A DNA stretch of 64,000 nucleotides from an uncultured Clostridia bacterium (GCA_934748015.1 CAKVHF010000005.1:1-64000); one strand, 5' to 3'. Positions 18,401-26,435 are shown, counted from the first letter of the stretch. The notes: generated by a model not told the origin, from the letters alone. Program-made: numbers and translations.

Positions 18401-19101
18401 TGAGTATCGTATAGATCTTTCTCCAAAGTTGCCTTCATGATCTCGTTGTCACCAAAGATCTCAAGGATCTGTTCGTTGTTAAGACCAAAACACTTAAGGA
18501 ATATACCAAGGGATATCTTACCACCCTTATCTAGAGCAACCTTCAATTGGTTAGGCTCTTTATCCTTTTGCTCTATTTCTAGCCAGCTACCACGCTTAGG
18601 GCTAAGAGAACAGTTGAATAATTCTCTACCTATCTTGTCTATGTGCTTAGCATAATATACACTTGGGCTTCTTACGATCTGGCTTACAACAACTCTCTCA
18701 ATACCATTGAAGATAAATGTAGCCTCAGGAGTCATGTATGGTACATCGCCTAGGAATACTTCGTTCTCGATAGCCTCTCCTGTCTCCTTAATAACCAATC
18801 TTACCTTAACTCTTAGAGCCACTGTATAGTGAGCAGACTTTCTCTTAGTCTCTGCCTTAGTAAGTTTTGGGTGATCCTCAATCTTATAATCCAAGAAATA
18901 TACTTCAGCTTTGCCACTGTAGTCAGTAATAGGCGAAAATTCTTTAAGAACTTCACCAATGCCTTCTTGAATAAAATTGTTGTAAGAATTCTTCTGTAAG
19001 TCTAGCAAATAACCCATTTCATCAGGATTGTCAACAGTTTTACCGAATGTGTATCTGATATTATTACCATACTTAACTTTTCTAACTTTTTGTTCTAGCA
19101 T
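15406..19101 (-). CDS. rpoB: DNA-directed RNA polymerase subunit beta
   Basis: The beta subunit of RNA polymerase. The rifampicin-region sequence (LSQLMDEMNPLSSLAQKRR), GNKGIVSR and the C-terminal clamp segment (GGQRFGEMEVWALEAYGA) are all present. I place the start at ATG 19101, because AAGGAG lies 12 nt upstream; an in-frame GTG at 19122 lies ahead of that ribosome site. This gives 1231 aa. The C-terminus is acidic (DLFDTEDKSLEEDLEMNEDFDN). It is co-transcribed with rpoC. Confidence 0.97.
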   Translation of the reverse strand: MLEQKVRKVKYGNNIRYTFGKTVDNPDEMGYLLDLQKNSYNNFIQEGIGEVLKEFSPITDYSGKAEVYFLDYKIEDHPKLTKAETKRKSAHYTVALRVKVRLVIKETGEAIENEVFLGDVPYMTPEATFIFNGIERVVVSQIVRSPSVYYAKHIDKIGRELFNCSLSPKRGSWLEIEQKDKEPNQLKVALDKGGKISLGIFLKCFGLNNEQILEIFGDNEIMKATLEKDLYDTQHDALIELSKKTRPSEIPSAEATKQFIFSQFFSNQYYNLGDVGRYKIDKKLNLSNRLVGLVSADDIKDKKNVIVKAGETITKEQALAIQSAGINGVWVIADGKRHKMYGNNRVQLSEVIKCNEKELGIKHQVYYPILDQILKEYKTKEERLQAIRENAEELVGTTITLDDILATVSYLLDLNVGIGYIDNIDHLCNRRIKGAGELLQDAFRSGMNKLSNMCKETLQSHDLTDITPSQVVNARPINRAFKDFLASHQLSQLMDEMNPLSSLAQKRRLSAVGPGGIKKDRATDEVRDIHHSHYGRICVIETPEGGNIGLINSLASYARINDYGFIETPYRVVDKENCRVTDEVVYLMADEDEYKYIAQAIEPVDEKGHFINDRIICRYCDTIMEVNKEMVDYVDIAPRQLVSVPTSLIPFLENDDTARALMGSNMQRQAVPLITTEAPIVATGMEYKVAHDNGATILARNSGVVKYVDADTIIVTADNGDEDQYDLIKFVKTNQESCINQKPIVKKGQKVKKGETIADGYSTNGGELALGKNMLIAFMNWEGYNYEDAILLSERLVKEDVYTSLTLKEEEVKCRTTKLGDEEFTRDIPNLGEDVLKNLDENGIIRIGAEVKPGDILVGKVTPKGETEPTPEERLLRAIFGEKARDVKDTSLRVPHGISGVVVDIQVFSRKNKDELETGVNQMVRVTIAQKRKISVGDKMAGRHGNKGIVSRILPVEDMPFMANGQPIDIVLNPLGIPSRMNVGQVLEVHLGLVCKALGIKIATPALDGAKESDIAELLRENNFPENGKIQLYDGRTGEPFENPVTVGYMYYIKLEHMVNDKMHARSTGPYAYVTQQPLGGKAMFGGQRFGEMEVWALEAYGASKLLQEMLTVKSDDTEGRLGTYKAIVEGTQLPQPSIPESFKVMIRELQGLGLDVQLLTDQGKEFKLTDLNRDNVETFAEVTKAKTEVNDVDLFDTEDKSLEEDLEMNEDFDNIFDESVLFDDFEDENN

Positions 19102-19404
19102 TTGTTTAGCAAACTCCTTCACACTTAATTTATTAAATTGTAGTTTTTACCGAAATTTTAGCAATCTAAAAAAACTTTGCCACGAGATACAATCAGCGAT
19201 AAAAAGTGAAAAAAGTAGAATATAATGTCAAATTATTCAAATCTTAACAATTAATTCCACTCCTATTCACTCTATAATCTCTTAAAAATAACAAAATTTA
19301 CAAATTTTTTTACTAAAAATCAGTAAAATGTATTGTCACAATTGCGCACTTCCGACAATACCTCGCAATACCAAATAATAACACATCTGTCACTCATAAG
19401 TCAA
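19102..19404 (-). promoter_or_regulatory. Promoter and long leader of rpoBC
   Basis: TTGACT (19404-19399), an 18-nt spacer and TATTAT (19380-19375) make a good promoter. The implied leader is about 265 nt and starts with an 8-bp hairpin GTATTGTC/GACAATAC (19361-19330). No gene or upstream ORF with a ribosome site is visible in it. It may serve autoregulation of RNA polymerase synthesis, but no known leader family was recognised. Confidence 0.55.
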
Positions 19405-19440
19405 CCACTTTTGTAATAAATAATTATATTATTTAAAAAA

Positions 19441-19503
19441 AATTGAAAAAACCTCTGCCAAATAGGTAAACTTATGCGTAATACCCACTTAGCAGAGGTT
19501 AAG
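19441..19503 (-). terminator. Terminator of the pgk-tpiA operon
   Basis: On the minus strand AACCTCTGC pairs with GCAGAGGTT, with an inner GGGTA/TACC pairing, and the stem is followed by TTTTTT and a further T-rich stretch. Confidence 0.8.
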
Positions 19504-19618
19504 CATTGCACTAGTTATAGCACAAAATCACACTCTTATCCACAAAATACGCTATTTGTGGACAAAATGTCGACATTTATTAAAAAATTTATTCAATCTA
19601 AATCACAAAACACATGTG

Positions 19619-19852
19619 TCACAGACTGACAGTAAAGATAGTCAAGGCTATAGCCAAGATAAATAGTATTGGGCTGTTGATTGCCCTGCCCTTGCCACGC
19701 TTGACCGACAAAGATAAGATAAATAATATACCTATAACCATGAACATAATCAGATATATTCCACTCTTGTCTAGTCCTGTCTCACCATACGCAAAAAATC
19801 TATAGATTTTGGTAAAACATTCCTTTATTGTGTTCCATACAGATTCTAACAT
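19619..19852 (-). CDS. Small two-helix membrane protein (SecG-like position)
   Basis: A 77-aa protein with about 30 hydrophilic N-terminal residues, a first membrane helix (GIYLIMFMVIGILFILSL), a basic loop (VKRGKGRAINS) and a second helix (PILFILAIALTIFTVSL). GGAG before the ATG overlaps the end of tpiA, so translation is probably coupled. In many Bacillota secG follows the triose-phosphate glycolytic genes, and the GKG-containing loop recalls SecG. The rest of the sequence is not a convincing match, so SecG is only a suggestion. Confidence 0.5.
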   Translation of the reverse strand: MLESVWNTIKECFTKIYRFFAYGETGLDKSGIYLIMFMVIGILFILSLSVKRGKGRAINSPILFILAIALTIFTVSL

Positions 19853-19855
19853 AAT

Positions 19856-20608
19856 CTACTCCACATTTGTATAGATTATTGATTTAAAATCCTCCATTTT
19901 CAAACAAGCACCGCCAATCAATCCGCCGTCTATATCTGGCTGGCTTAATATCTCCTTAGCATTGCTAGGCTTCAAGCTTCCACCATATAGCATGACTATA
20001 TCTTTGTGCTCCAGTCCATACTTGTTAGCAATTATATCTTTGGCATACTTGATTATTTCTTCAGCCTCTGCCGAAGTAGCAGTCTTGCCAGTGCCTATTG
20101 CCCAGATAGGCTCGTATGCAAAGATCATCTTAGTTACATCTTCCTTGGTTACGCCATCTATTCCAAGTTCGATCTGCTTGCGTACTTTGTCAAAATGCTT
20201 GCCACCCTCTCTCTCATCCAGTGTTTCACCAAAACACATGATTGGGGTGTAACCATAAGCCAAAGCCACTTTCACCTTCTTATTAATACTTTCATCGGTC
20301 TCATTGTACATTTGTCGTCTTTCGCTATGACCGATAATAACCAATTTAGTATCAAAATCTTGTAGCATCTTAGGGCTAATCTCACCAGTGTAAGCACCCT
20401 TCTCTTCACTATTCATGTTCTGCACACCCCATAGTGCTTTGCTACCTTTAAGAGTTTTGGCAGTCTTGCACAAGTACACATATGGTACACATATACCTGT
20501 TACATTGTCTGCCTCATTTGCAACCTTAATATACTCGTCTAGATATGGTACAATCTCATCTCTAGTCATATTCATCTTAAGATTGCCTATTAGATATAAC
20601 TTCTTCAT
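19856..20608 (-). CDS. tpiA: Triose-phosphate isomerase
   Basis: Interconverts dihydroxyacetone phosphate and glyceraldehyde-3-phosphate in glycolysis. The protein is 250 aa. The N-terminal substrate motif GNLKMN carries catalytic Lys11. Catalytic His is in IIGHSERR, catalytic Glu in AYEPIWAIGTG, and the phosphate loop is YGGSLKP with GGLIGGACL. The start at 20608 follows GGAG; the upstream in-frame ATG overlaps that site. It lies 18 nt after pgk in the same operon. Confidence 0.97.
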   Translation of the reverse strand: MKKLYLIGNLKMNMTRDEIVPYLDEYIKVANEADNVTGICVPYVYLCKTAKTLKGSKALWGVQNMNSEEKGAYTGEISPKMLQDFDTKLVIIGHSERRQMYNETDESINKKVKVALAYGYTPIMCFGETLDEREGGKHFDKVRKQIELGIDGVTKEDVTKMIFAYEPIWAIGTGKTATSAEAEEIIKYAKDIIANKYGLEHKDIVMLYGGSLKPSNAKEILSQPDIDGGLIGGACLKMEDFKSIIYTNVE

Positions 20609-20626
20609 ATATATCTCCATTATTCA

Positions 20627-21808
20627 TTACTTATTGTCTATTGCGTCTACACCAGGAAGCGTCTTGCCTTCAAATAGTTTTAGGCTAGCACCACCGCCTG
20701 TGGATATATGAGTTATCTTGTCAGCAAGCCCCATCTGGATAATCGCAGAACCACTATCACCACCACCGATGATTGTTCTACCCTTAACTTCGGATACTGC
20801 CTTGGCAATATTATATGTGCCTACTGCAAATTCTTTCTCTTCAAATACGCCTAGTGGTCCATTCCATATAACAGTCTTTGCCTTAGATATTGCTTTGACA
20901 AATAATTCGATCGACTTTGGCCCAATATCTACGCCCATCATTCCGTCTGGGATGTTCTGATCCTTAGTCACTGCCTTGTCTGCAACATTGTCAATTGCTG
21001 TTGTTATAACAAAGTCTACTGGTAGCAAGAACTCAACACCTTTAGATTTTGCCTTGTTAATCATATCCAGTGTATCTTGCAATTTAGTTTCGTCTAGTAG
21101 AGATGTTCCGATAGTATATCCTTGTGCCTTAAGGAAAGTATATGCCATGCCTCCACCTATAATAAGTGTGTCACATACATCGATAAGCTTATCAATAATA
21201 GGCAACTTATCAGCAACCTTTGATCCACCAAGTATGCCAACCAATGGTCTATCTGGATCTGCCATTGTGTCGCAAATCATTTTCAATTCTTTCTCAATCA
21301 AGAAACCAACTGCATTAGGAAGCTTAGAAGCAACCCCATAGGTCGAAGCATGCTTACGGTGTGCTGTACCAAAGGCATCATTAACATATACATCGCCTAG
21401 TTTAGCTAGTTTGTCAACAAATGCTGGATCGTTCTCCTCTTCACCTTTCTCAAAACGCAAATTCTCGATAAGAAGCACCTCACCTGTTTTCAATGCCTTA
21501 GCCTTAGTACAAGCATCTTCGCCAACAACATCGTTAGCAAAAATAACAGGCTTGCCTAGAAGTTCGGACAATCTAGTAGCGACTGGCTTAAGCGAATATT
21601 TAGAAACAAACTCGCCATCTGGTCTGCCTAAGTGGCTCATAAGTACTACACTGCCACCTTTGTCAAGAACATATTGGATGGTAGGAAGAGCCTCAACAAT
21701 ACGATTGTCATCAGTAATCTTGCCATCAATCATAGGAACATTGAAGTCAACTCTAATAAGAACTCTCTTGCCTGCAACGTCTAGATCTCTAATTGTTTTC
21801 TTATTCAT
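20627..21808 (-). CDS. pgk: Phosphoglycerate kinase
   Basis: Transfers the acyl phosphate of 1,3-bisphosphoglycerate to ADP. The length is 393 aa. The N-terminal substrate motif RVLIRVDFNVPM, MSHLGRP, and the C-terminal nucleotide-binding glycine cluster (TIIGGGDSGSAI, ISTGGGASL) are all present. It starts after GAGGAG and leads the pgk-tpiA operon. A glyceraldehyde-3-phosphate dehydrogenase gene, often first in such operons, is not adjacent. Confidence 0.98.
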   Translation of the reverse strand: MNKKTIRDLDVAGKRVLIRVDFNVPMIDGKITDDNRIVEALPTIQYVLDKGGSVVLMSHLGRPDGEFVSKYSLKPVATRLSELLGKPVIFANDVVGEDACTKAKALKTGEVLLIENLRFEKGEEENDPAFVDKLAKLGDVYVNDAFGTAHRKHASTYGVASKLPNAVGFLIEKELKMICDTMADPDRPLVGILGGSKVADKLPIIDKLIDVCDTLIIGGGMAYTFLKAQGYTIGTSLLDETKLQDTLDMINKAKSKGVEFLLPVDFVITTAIDNVADKAVTKDQNIPDGMMGVDIGPKSIELFVKAISKAKTVIWNGPLGVFEEKEFAVGTYNIAKAVSEVKGRTIIGGGDSGSAIIQMGLADKITHISTGGGASLKLFEGKTLPGVDAIDNK

Positions 21809-21890
21809 TACATGTCTCCTCTATATATTGTTATATCTAATAAATTATGGTGATCTATATATTCATATATACATCATCTATACAACCAGT

Positions 21891-21918
21891 AGTATACAAT
21901 ATTATTGATTTATCTCAA
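21891..21918 (-). promoter_or_regulatory. Promoter of pgk-tpiA
   Basis: TTGAGA (21918-21913), a 16-nt spacer and TATACT (21896-21891) lie on the minus strand about 80 nt upstream of the pgk ATG. Confidence 0.5.
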
Positions 21919-21966
21919 AAAGATTATGTGCATTTTGTTATAATTTCTTCAATATTTTTTTAGAAC

Positions 21967-22000
21967 AAAAAAAAACTAACCAATTAACTAACTGGTTAGT
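21967..22000 (-). terminator. Terminator of dusB
   Basis: ACTAACCA and TGGTTAGT pair and are followed by T9 on the minus strand. The upstream arm overlaps the last codons of dusB. Confidence 0.8.
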
Positions 22001-22941
22001 CTATCGTTGCTGGCAAAGAAATCTTGCAACATATTGATCATTGTATCAAGATCGTCTATCTTAACTATTTCTGTCTTAATTTTTTTACATTCCCGATAAT
22101 TGCGTAAATACCACAAGATATGCTTACGGATATAATGCACTATTAGGTTATCACTATACTTGTTCTGCAATATTGATATGTGCTTGCGGATACAATCCAT
22201 AGTAGATAAATTGCATGTAGTTCCACTCAAAATACTAAATATCTGCGGATAACCCAAAGCACCTCTGCCTATCATAACAGCATCTGCTTTAGTAATTTCT
22301 AATGCCTCAGTGTACGACTGCTTATCCACTACATCACCACTAAGGATAACGGGGATATTGACAGCCTCTTTAACTTTTGCTACAAGCTCCCAATCACTAT
22401 GCCCACTGTAGAAGTCTTCCCTAGTCCTAGCATGCACAGTTATCGCACTTGCACCTGCCCTCTCACACATCTTGGCAAAGTCAATGCAGTTGATACTGCC
22501 ATTGTCCCAACCGCTACGGAACTTAACCGTCACAGGTCTGCCATTGGAGTTGGCTACACAAGCCCTGATTATCTCTTCTGCTAGACTTATATCGGTCATA
22601 AGTCTACTGCCTGCACCGTTGTTAACAATCTTGGGTGTTGGGCATCCCATGTTGATATCTATTATATCGAACTTATCTAGTTCGGGCATATGCAAGACTT
22701 TAGCAAAAACACTTGGCTCACTGCCAAATAATTGCACAACCTTGATCTTCTCGTTGTCGGCAGTTTCTAGCAGTTCAAAAGTCTTCTCGTTTCTAAACTC
22801 TAGTGCCTTAACGCTGATCATTTCGGTCACAGCCCAGTCAGCACCGCACTCTACACATAGAGATCTAAAGCCAACATCGGTCACGCCTGCCATTGGGGCT
22901 AATATTAAATTGTTGCGTAAAACAATATTTCCTATCTTCAT
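21988..22941 (-). CDS. dusB: tRNA-dihydrouridine synthase (DusB-like)
   Basis: An FMN-dependent enzyme that reduces uridines in tRNA D-loops. The protein is 317 aa and begins with the typical MKIGNIVLRNNLILAPMAGVTD. FMN/RNA-binding and catalytic features are visible: DINMGCPTPKIVNNGAGS with the catalytic Cys, ITVHARTREDFYSG, and IGRGALGYPQIF. The start is set at 22941 by family homology; an upstream in-frame start would overlap the promoter. There is no Shine-Dalgarno site and the -10 box lies 9 nt upstream, so the mRNA may be leaderless. Confidence 0.92.
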   Translation of the reverse strand: MKIGNIVLRNNLILAPMAGVTDVGFRSLCVECGADWAVTEMISVKALEFRNEKTFELLETADNEKIKVVQLFGSEPSVFAKVLHMPELDKFDIIDINMGCPTPKIVNNGAGSRLMTDISLAEEIIRACVANSNGRPVTVKFRSGWDNGSINCIDFAKMCERAGASAITVHARTREDFYSGHSDWELVAKVKEAVNIPVILSGDVVDKQSYTEALEITKADAVMIGRGALGYPQIFSILSGTTCNLSTMDCIRKHISILQNKYSDNLIVHYIRKHILWYLRNYRECKKIKTEIVKIDDLDTMINMLQDFFASNDRLTS

Positions 22942-22950
22942 AACACATTG

Positions 22951-22980
22951 ATTGTAGCACAAATACACAGCAATAATCAA
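22951..22980 (-). promoter_or_regulatory. Promoter of dusB, directly next to the start codon
   Basis: TTGATT (22980-22975), an 18-nt spacer and TACAAT (22956-22951) are on the minus strand. Transcription should begin within a few nt of the ATG at 22941. Confidence 0.65.
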
Positions 22981-23126
22981 CACATTTATCCACCATAACT
23001 TACGCCAAATTGCTTAATCTTTTGCTTTTTACAACCCTGCAAAGCACCTAAATTGCCAGCATTTTGATGAAAATTGGTGTAAATTATTGATTTTTGCAAG
23101 CCAAAAGCAGTCAAAAACATGCCAAA

Positions 23127-23157
23127 ATGCATAAAAATAGGCATTTTTATCGCATTT
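23127..23157. other. Hairpin in the dusB-HU intergenic region
   Basis: AAAATGC and GCATTTT form a 7-bp stem with a 10-nt A-rich loop and T-rich flanks on both sides. The sequence resembles a motif (AATGCCTATTTTTA) in the leaders of BspA-like genes A and B. Apart from this and the two promoters, the 315-bp interval holds nothing recognisable. Confidence 0.4.
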
Positions 23158-23192
23158 TTAACGTAATAATTCGAAAATTGCGATTTTTTGTT

Positions 23193-23221
23193 TTGTTGTC
23201 GCAAAATAATTATGGTATAAT
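23193..23221 (+). promoter_or_regulatory. Promoter of the HU gene
   Basis: TTGTTG (23193-23198), a 17-nt spacer ending in TGG (extended -10) and a perfect TATAAT (23216-23221). AAGGAG and the ATG follow about 25-35 nt later. Confidence 0.75.
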
Positions 23222-23256
23222 TGGGTATCACTTAAAATAAGAAGGAGATAACAATT

Positions 23257-23529
23257 ATGAATAAAAATGATTTAGTAAAAGTAATTGCTGATAAAACTGA
23301 ATTAACTCAGAAAGAAGTTGCTGGCGTTATTGAAGAGTTTATCGTAGTTACAACTAAGGCACTAAAAGCAGGAGAAGAGGTTGCTATCGCTGGACTAGGC
23401 AAATTTACAGCTAAGACTAGAAAACCTAGAACTAGCATCAATCCAAGAACTAAAGAAAAAGTTAAAGTTCCTGCAAGCAAAGCTGCTACTTTCAAATCAG
23501 CTAAAGCTTTGAAAGATGCTTTGAACTAA
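23257..23529 (+). CDS. hup: HU-family DNA-binding protein
   Basis: A histone-like nucleoid protein of 90 aa, the standard HU length. It starts MNKNDLVKVIADKTELTQKE. GLGKFTAKTRKPRTSINPRT is the beta-arm region that grips DNA and contains the conserved RxxxNPRT. It has a strong promoter and an AAGGAG site, consistent with an abundant protein. Confidence 0.97.
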   Translation: MNKNDLVKVIADKTELTQKEVAGVIEEFIVVTTKALKAGEEVAIAGLGKFTAKTRKPRTSINPRTKEKVKVPASKAATFKSAKALKDALN

Positions 23530-23555
23530 AAAGTTTCAAAAATAATTGAAATATG

Positions 23556-23592
23556 AAAAAATTACTTAAGTTATACTTAGGTAATTTTTTTT
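23556..23592. terminator. Bidirectional terminator between HU and the spoVB-like gene
   Basis: AAATTACTTAAG pairs with CTTAGGTAATTT, with T8 on the plus strand and T6 on the minus strand. Confidence 0.85.
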
Positions 23593-23678
23593 GGAAAAAT
23601 TATATAATAATTATTTAAAAATCAATTTATATGACAATTTTATATATAAATATTAAATAGTTATTCTATCTTGTAACA

Positions 23679-25457
23679 CTAGATCACTTGATCCTCTGGC
23701 TGGATATATTTCCTAAATTTCTTAGGCAAAAACCTAACTAGTTTCTTAGGGATAGGCAAGTATGCCCACTCCCTTGTGTTGAATGCTCTAAGGACAAATA
23801 GTAGTAGAATATACATTGTCATCATCACTCCCCCAACAATCACCATAACCAGCCACGAAGGAAGGACACTGTAGCATAGTTGTTTGATCCCATAGCCTAG
23901 GACAGAAACAAGAATAATACTAACTATTGGCGTCACAAAAAATGTCTTGAAATTAACCCTAAGAGGAATAACTTTTCGCAAAGACAACACACAACCTACA
24001 CACGATATCAGTAAGAACACAGTATTGGCGATAATAAGTCCAAAGACATTAAGTCCAGGAATTGAAACTAAGACAACTGCAAGCAGTGTCCTAACAGCTA
24101 GTGCTATTATCTGGCTATAGAACGGCACTTCGGGTTTGTCAAACGCATTAAGGATAGCGGTAAAAGTATAAAGAAATGCGTTATATATTATTGATATACT
24201 GGATAGTGCCAGAATTTTGTAAGAGAAAGCAAACTCGTCTATAACCTTGCTAGACAATCCACCTGCATATAGCACATTGATTATTTCGGAAGAAAATATA
24301 AGATATAACGCACACATTGGCAGGGCAATTATCCAAGCAAACTTGATAAAAAAGTTAGTCTTGGTCACAACAACATCTTGCGAACTAAGTTCGATCGTAC
24401 TACTTAGGTTAGGGACAATGGTTGTTGAGAGTGCTGAGATTACAACTATAGGCAGACTAATAAGGCTGGACACAATGCCGTTGCTCATGCCGTACAGACT
24501 GGTCGCTATGGTTGTGCTATATCCGCTATTGGTTAGCAAATTTACTACAAGAAAACTATCCACAAATACACTAAGTGGCAACACTAGACTAGAAAGTGTG
24601 CTAGGGATTGCGTATTTAATTAGTTTTACAAATAGTGTCTTATAACTGCAACAATCGTTGTTTTCGCAATAATATTTGTCACACCTAAGTCTCTTCTTTA
24701 TCCTCTGTCGTCTACTATTGCTGCAATATAACACCGCTGTATTTTTGCTAAGATACTCTCTCTTTAGTCTATGTATTTCGTCATGCTTCTCGCATGGTTT
24801 TTTTTCGTAAAATTTGTAAAACTGCTTATGCCTATAGACTACAAATCGGATAGTCAGATATATAAGTGTAACAAGTTCGGATAATGTCACACCTATGATT
24901 GCTCCAAGCACGGCATATTGGACACCCAAGTCTTTCAATTTGTAAGCAAAAAACAAACCAAACAGCAACTTAAAAGTTTGTTGAACCAGTAGCGAGATAC
25001 TGCTAGGAAGCATATTTTCTACCCCTTGGAAATACCCCTTAATAACTGCCAATACCGATGCAAAAACTATCGCTGGTGCAATGGCTAAATAACTAAGATA
25101 AGCATTGTTGTTGCCTTGCAAAAAACTAAATGTGTCGGCTAGCAAGTATGTAAGTCCAACGAGTATTAACGACACAATAAACGAACATAGTATTGCCAGT
25201 TTAAATATTTTTTGCTCGTTTCTCTTATTGAATTTGCTACGCTCAGTTGCAACCATTTTGGTCACGGCAGTAGAAATGCCAGAACTAGCCAAAATAAGTG
25301 CTAGCGAATAAAAAGGGAACACAAGGTAGTATACTCCCATGCCGTTAGCGCCTAGAATATGAGTAAGTGGAATCTTGTAAAATGCACCCAAAAATTTTGC
25401 TAAAAATCCACCTATTGCAAGGATACTAGCCCCTATGAAAAAAGACTTCTTTTTCAT
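23679..25457 (-). CDS. spoVB: SpoVB/MurJ-like polysaccharide flippase (MOP superfamily)
   Basis: A 592-aa membrane protein with about 14 hydrophobic segments, starting FFIGASILAIGGFLAKFLGAFYKIPLTHILG, the typical start of the SpoVB/YtgP group. Family members move lipid-linked sugar precursors across the membrane, SpoVB for the spore cortex. A cytoplasmic loop (about residues 208-272) is longer than usual, strongly basic, and has six Cys. It overlaps spoVT by 4 nt, which supports a sporulation role. Some Clostridia keep several paralogues, so the exact substrate remains open. Confidence 0.8.
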   Translation of the reverse strand: MKKKSFFIGASILAIGGFLAKFLGAFYKIPLTHILGANGMGVYYLVFPFYSLALILASSGISTAVTKMVATERSKFNKRNEQKIFKLAILCSFIVSLILVGLTYLLADTFSFLQGNNNAYLSYLAIAPAIVFASVLAVIKGYFQGVENMLPSSISLLVQQTFKLLFGLFFAYKLKDLGVQYAVLGAIIGVTLSELVTLIYLTIRFVVYRHKQFYKFYEKKPCEKHDEIHRLKREYLSKNTAVLYCSNSRRQRIKKRLRCDKYYCENNDCCSYKTLFVKLIKYAIPSTLSSLVLPLSVFVDSFLVVNLLTNSGYSTTIATSLYGMSNGIVSSLISLPIVVISALSTTIVPNLSSTIELSSQDVVVTKTNFFIKFAWIIALPMCALYLIFSSEIINVLYAGGLSSKVIDEFAFSYKILALSSISIIYNAFLYTFTAILNAFDKPEVPFYSQIIALAVRTLLAVVLVSIPGLNVFGLIIANTVFLLISCVGCVLSLRKVIPLRVNFKTFFVTPIVSIILVSVLGYGIKQLCYSVLPSWLVMVIVGGVMMTMYILLLFVLRAFNTREWAYLPIPKKLVRFLPKKFRKYIQPEDQVI

Positions 25458-25969
25458 CCAAGCATCCCCTTCAATATTTGTGCCAAGATCTCCAATACTT
25501 TGACTTCACTCATGTCAACATTTGGTCTACTGCTATACGCAATAACACACATATCCGCACTGCTTACTCCGACTATAATTTCACTAGAAACATCGGATAT
25601 TTTGTCACACAATGGCAAGATGGTTGTGCTATCATCTATACATGCAAAATACACCCTATCTCTACTAACTATCTGCCTAGCCGATGCGGATATATTGCAA
25701 CCAATATATATATCTTCACCATACATTATGTTAGACCCAATAGACACAACAATATTCATATTGATGCCATCAGCAAAATGTCTAATAACATCATTGATTA
25801 TCTCTGGTGAAATATATGTACTTGTTTTGCCTCGCAACACAACATCTCCGTTGTCACTTATGCCTATCTCTAGTGGGCTTCCTTCTTTTAGTTTTAGATA
25901 ATCTCGTATCTCCTTAGGGATAACTACTCTTCCCACCTCATCCAGTTTTCGTATCACACCTGTTCGCAT
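25454..25969 (-). CDS. spoVT: Stage V sporulation protein T, AbrB-family regulator
   Basis: A 171-aa transcription regulator. The N-terminal swapped-hairpin AbrB DNA-binding domain reads GVIRKLDEVGRVVIPKEIRDYLKLKEGSPLEI, shown here in parts: KLDEVGRVVIPKEIR and LKLKEGSPLEIGI. A GAF-like C-terminal domain of about 120 aa follows, as in Bacillus SpoVT. SpoVT tunes forespore sigma-G genes. AAGGAG lies about 14 nt upstream of the ATG. Its stop overlaps the spoVB-like gene. Confidence 0.88.
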   Translation of the reverse strand: MRTGVIRKLDEVGRVVIPKEIRDYLKLKEGSPLEIGISDNGDVVLRGKTSTYISPEIINDVIRHFADGINMNIVVSIGSNIMYGEDIYIGCNISASARQIVSRDRVYFACIDDSTTILPLCDKISDVSSEIIVGVSSADMCVIAYSSRPNVDMSEVKVLEILAQILKGMLG

Positions 25970-26058
25970 TGATTACACACTTACTCCTTTTCTACTTTCT
26001 ATTAGTAGTTGTGTATCAAATGTGACAATAATATGTATAGCATTTTCCATTTTCTGGA

Positions 26059-26105
26059 AAAAAATATCCATGCAACTCTTTTTAGCATGGATATTTTTTC
26101 TATCA
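26059..26105. terminator. Strong hairpin upstream of spoVT
   Basis: ATATCCATGC and GCATGGATAT form a perfect 10-bp stem with T runs on both strands. On the minus strand it lies between the ncRNA terminator and spoVT. A TATAAT box lies near 26140, so it could end a short RNA of about 60-70 nt or act as an attenuator for spoVT. Confidence 0.65.
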
Positions 26106-26198
26106 AATAATACAATTTTTAGTTTTGTACCCTATTATTATAACGCAGTCTGATCTTATAGATAATATTGGATATCAATTATCCGCCTATATATTTAC

Positions 26199-26429
26199 AA
26201 AAAAAATCGAGGCATGCACACCTCGACCATATTATATTTTATAAAATATAACTTTTCCCCAAGTCAAGTTCATGACACTTGCCTGAAGTACACCAGATTT
26301 TCGAACATCTAGTGCATTGATTAGAACTCGAACATTCTGCATTATATCCAAGTTCATTTGTGACTAGTTTTTGTTATTTAGCTGGGTTTCTCGCCCCTTC
26401 TACTTCAATGTGATCTATAATAATGTCAC
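26199..26429 (-). ncRNA. Candidate structured non-coding RNA, family not recognised
   Basis: A consensus-grade promoter drives a region of about 230 nt without an ORF, ending in a perfect intrinsic terminator. The minus-strand RNA can form a 5' hairpin (AUGUGA/UCACAU), GAACUUGGA/UUCGAGUUC (9 bp, 2 wobbles), and UGCACUAGAU/AUCUGGUGUA (10 bp, 2 wobbles). A long-range helix (CCCA and AGUCA with UGACU and UGGG) closes a junction. An AU-rich hairpin and the terminator follow. The wobbles would be A-C mismatches on the other strand. There is no tmRNA tag, no RNase P or SRP core motif. It may be a known clostridial class that I cannot name. Confidence 0.65.
26207..26226 (-). terminator. Terminator of the candidate ncRNA
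   Basis: TCGAGG/CCTCGA with an 8-nt loop, followed on the minus strand by T8. Confidence 0.9.
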
Positions 26430-26435
26430 ATCTAT

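Noticed and set aside
22986..23231. Minus-strand 81-aa frame between dusB and HU
   Set aside because: It overlaps both promoters and a hairpin, lacks a ribosome site and resembles nothing.
26199..26429. tmRNA, RNase P or SRP RNA identity for the orphan RNA
   Set aside because: No tag-peptide frame with a tRNA-Ala-like end, no RNase P P4 core, no SRP GNRA/AGCA loop pattern visible.
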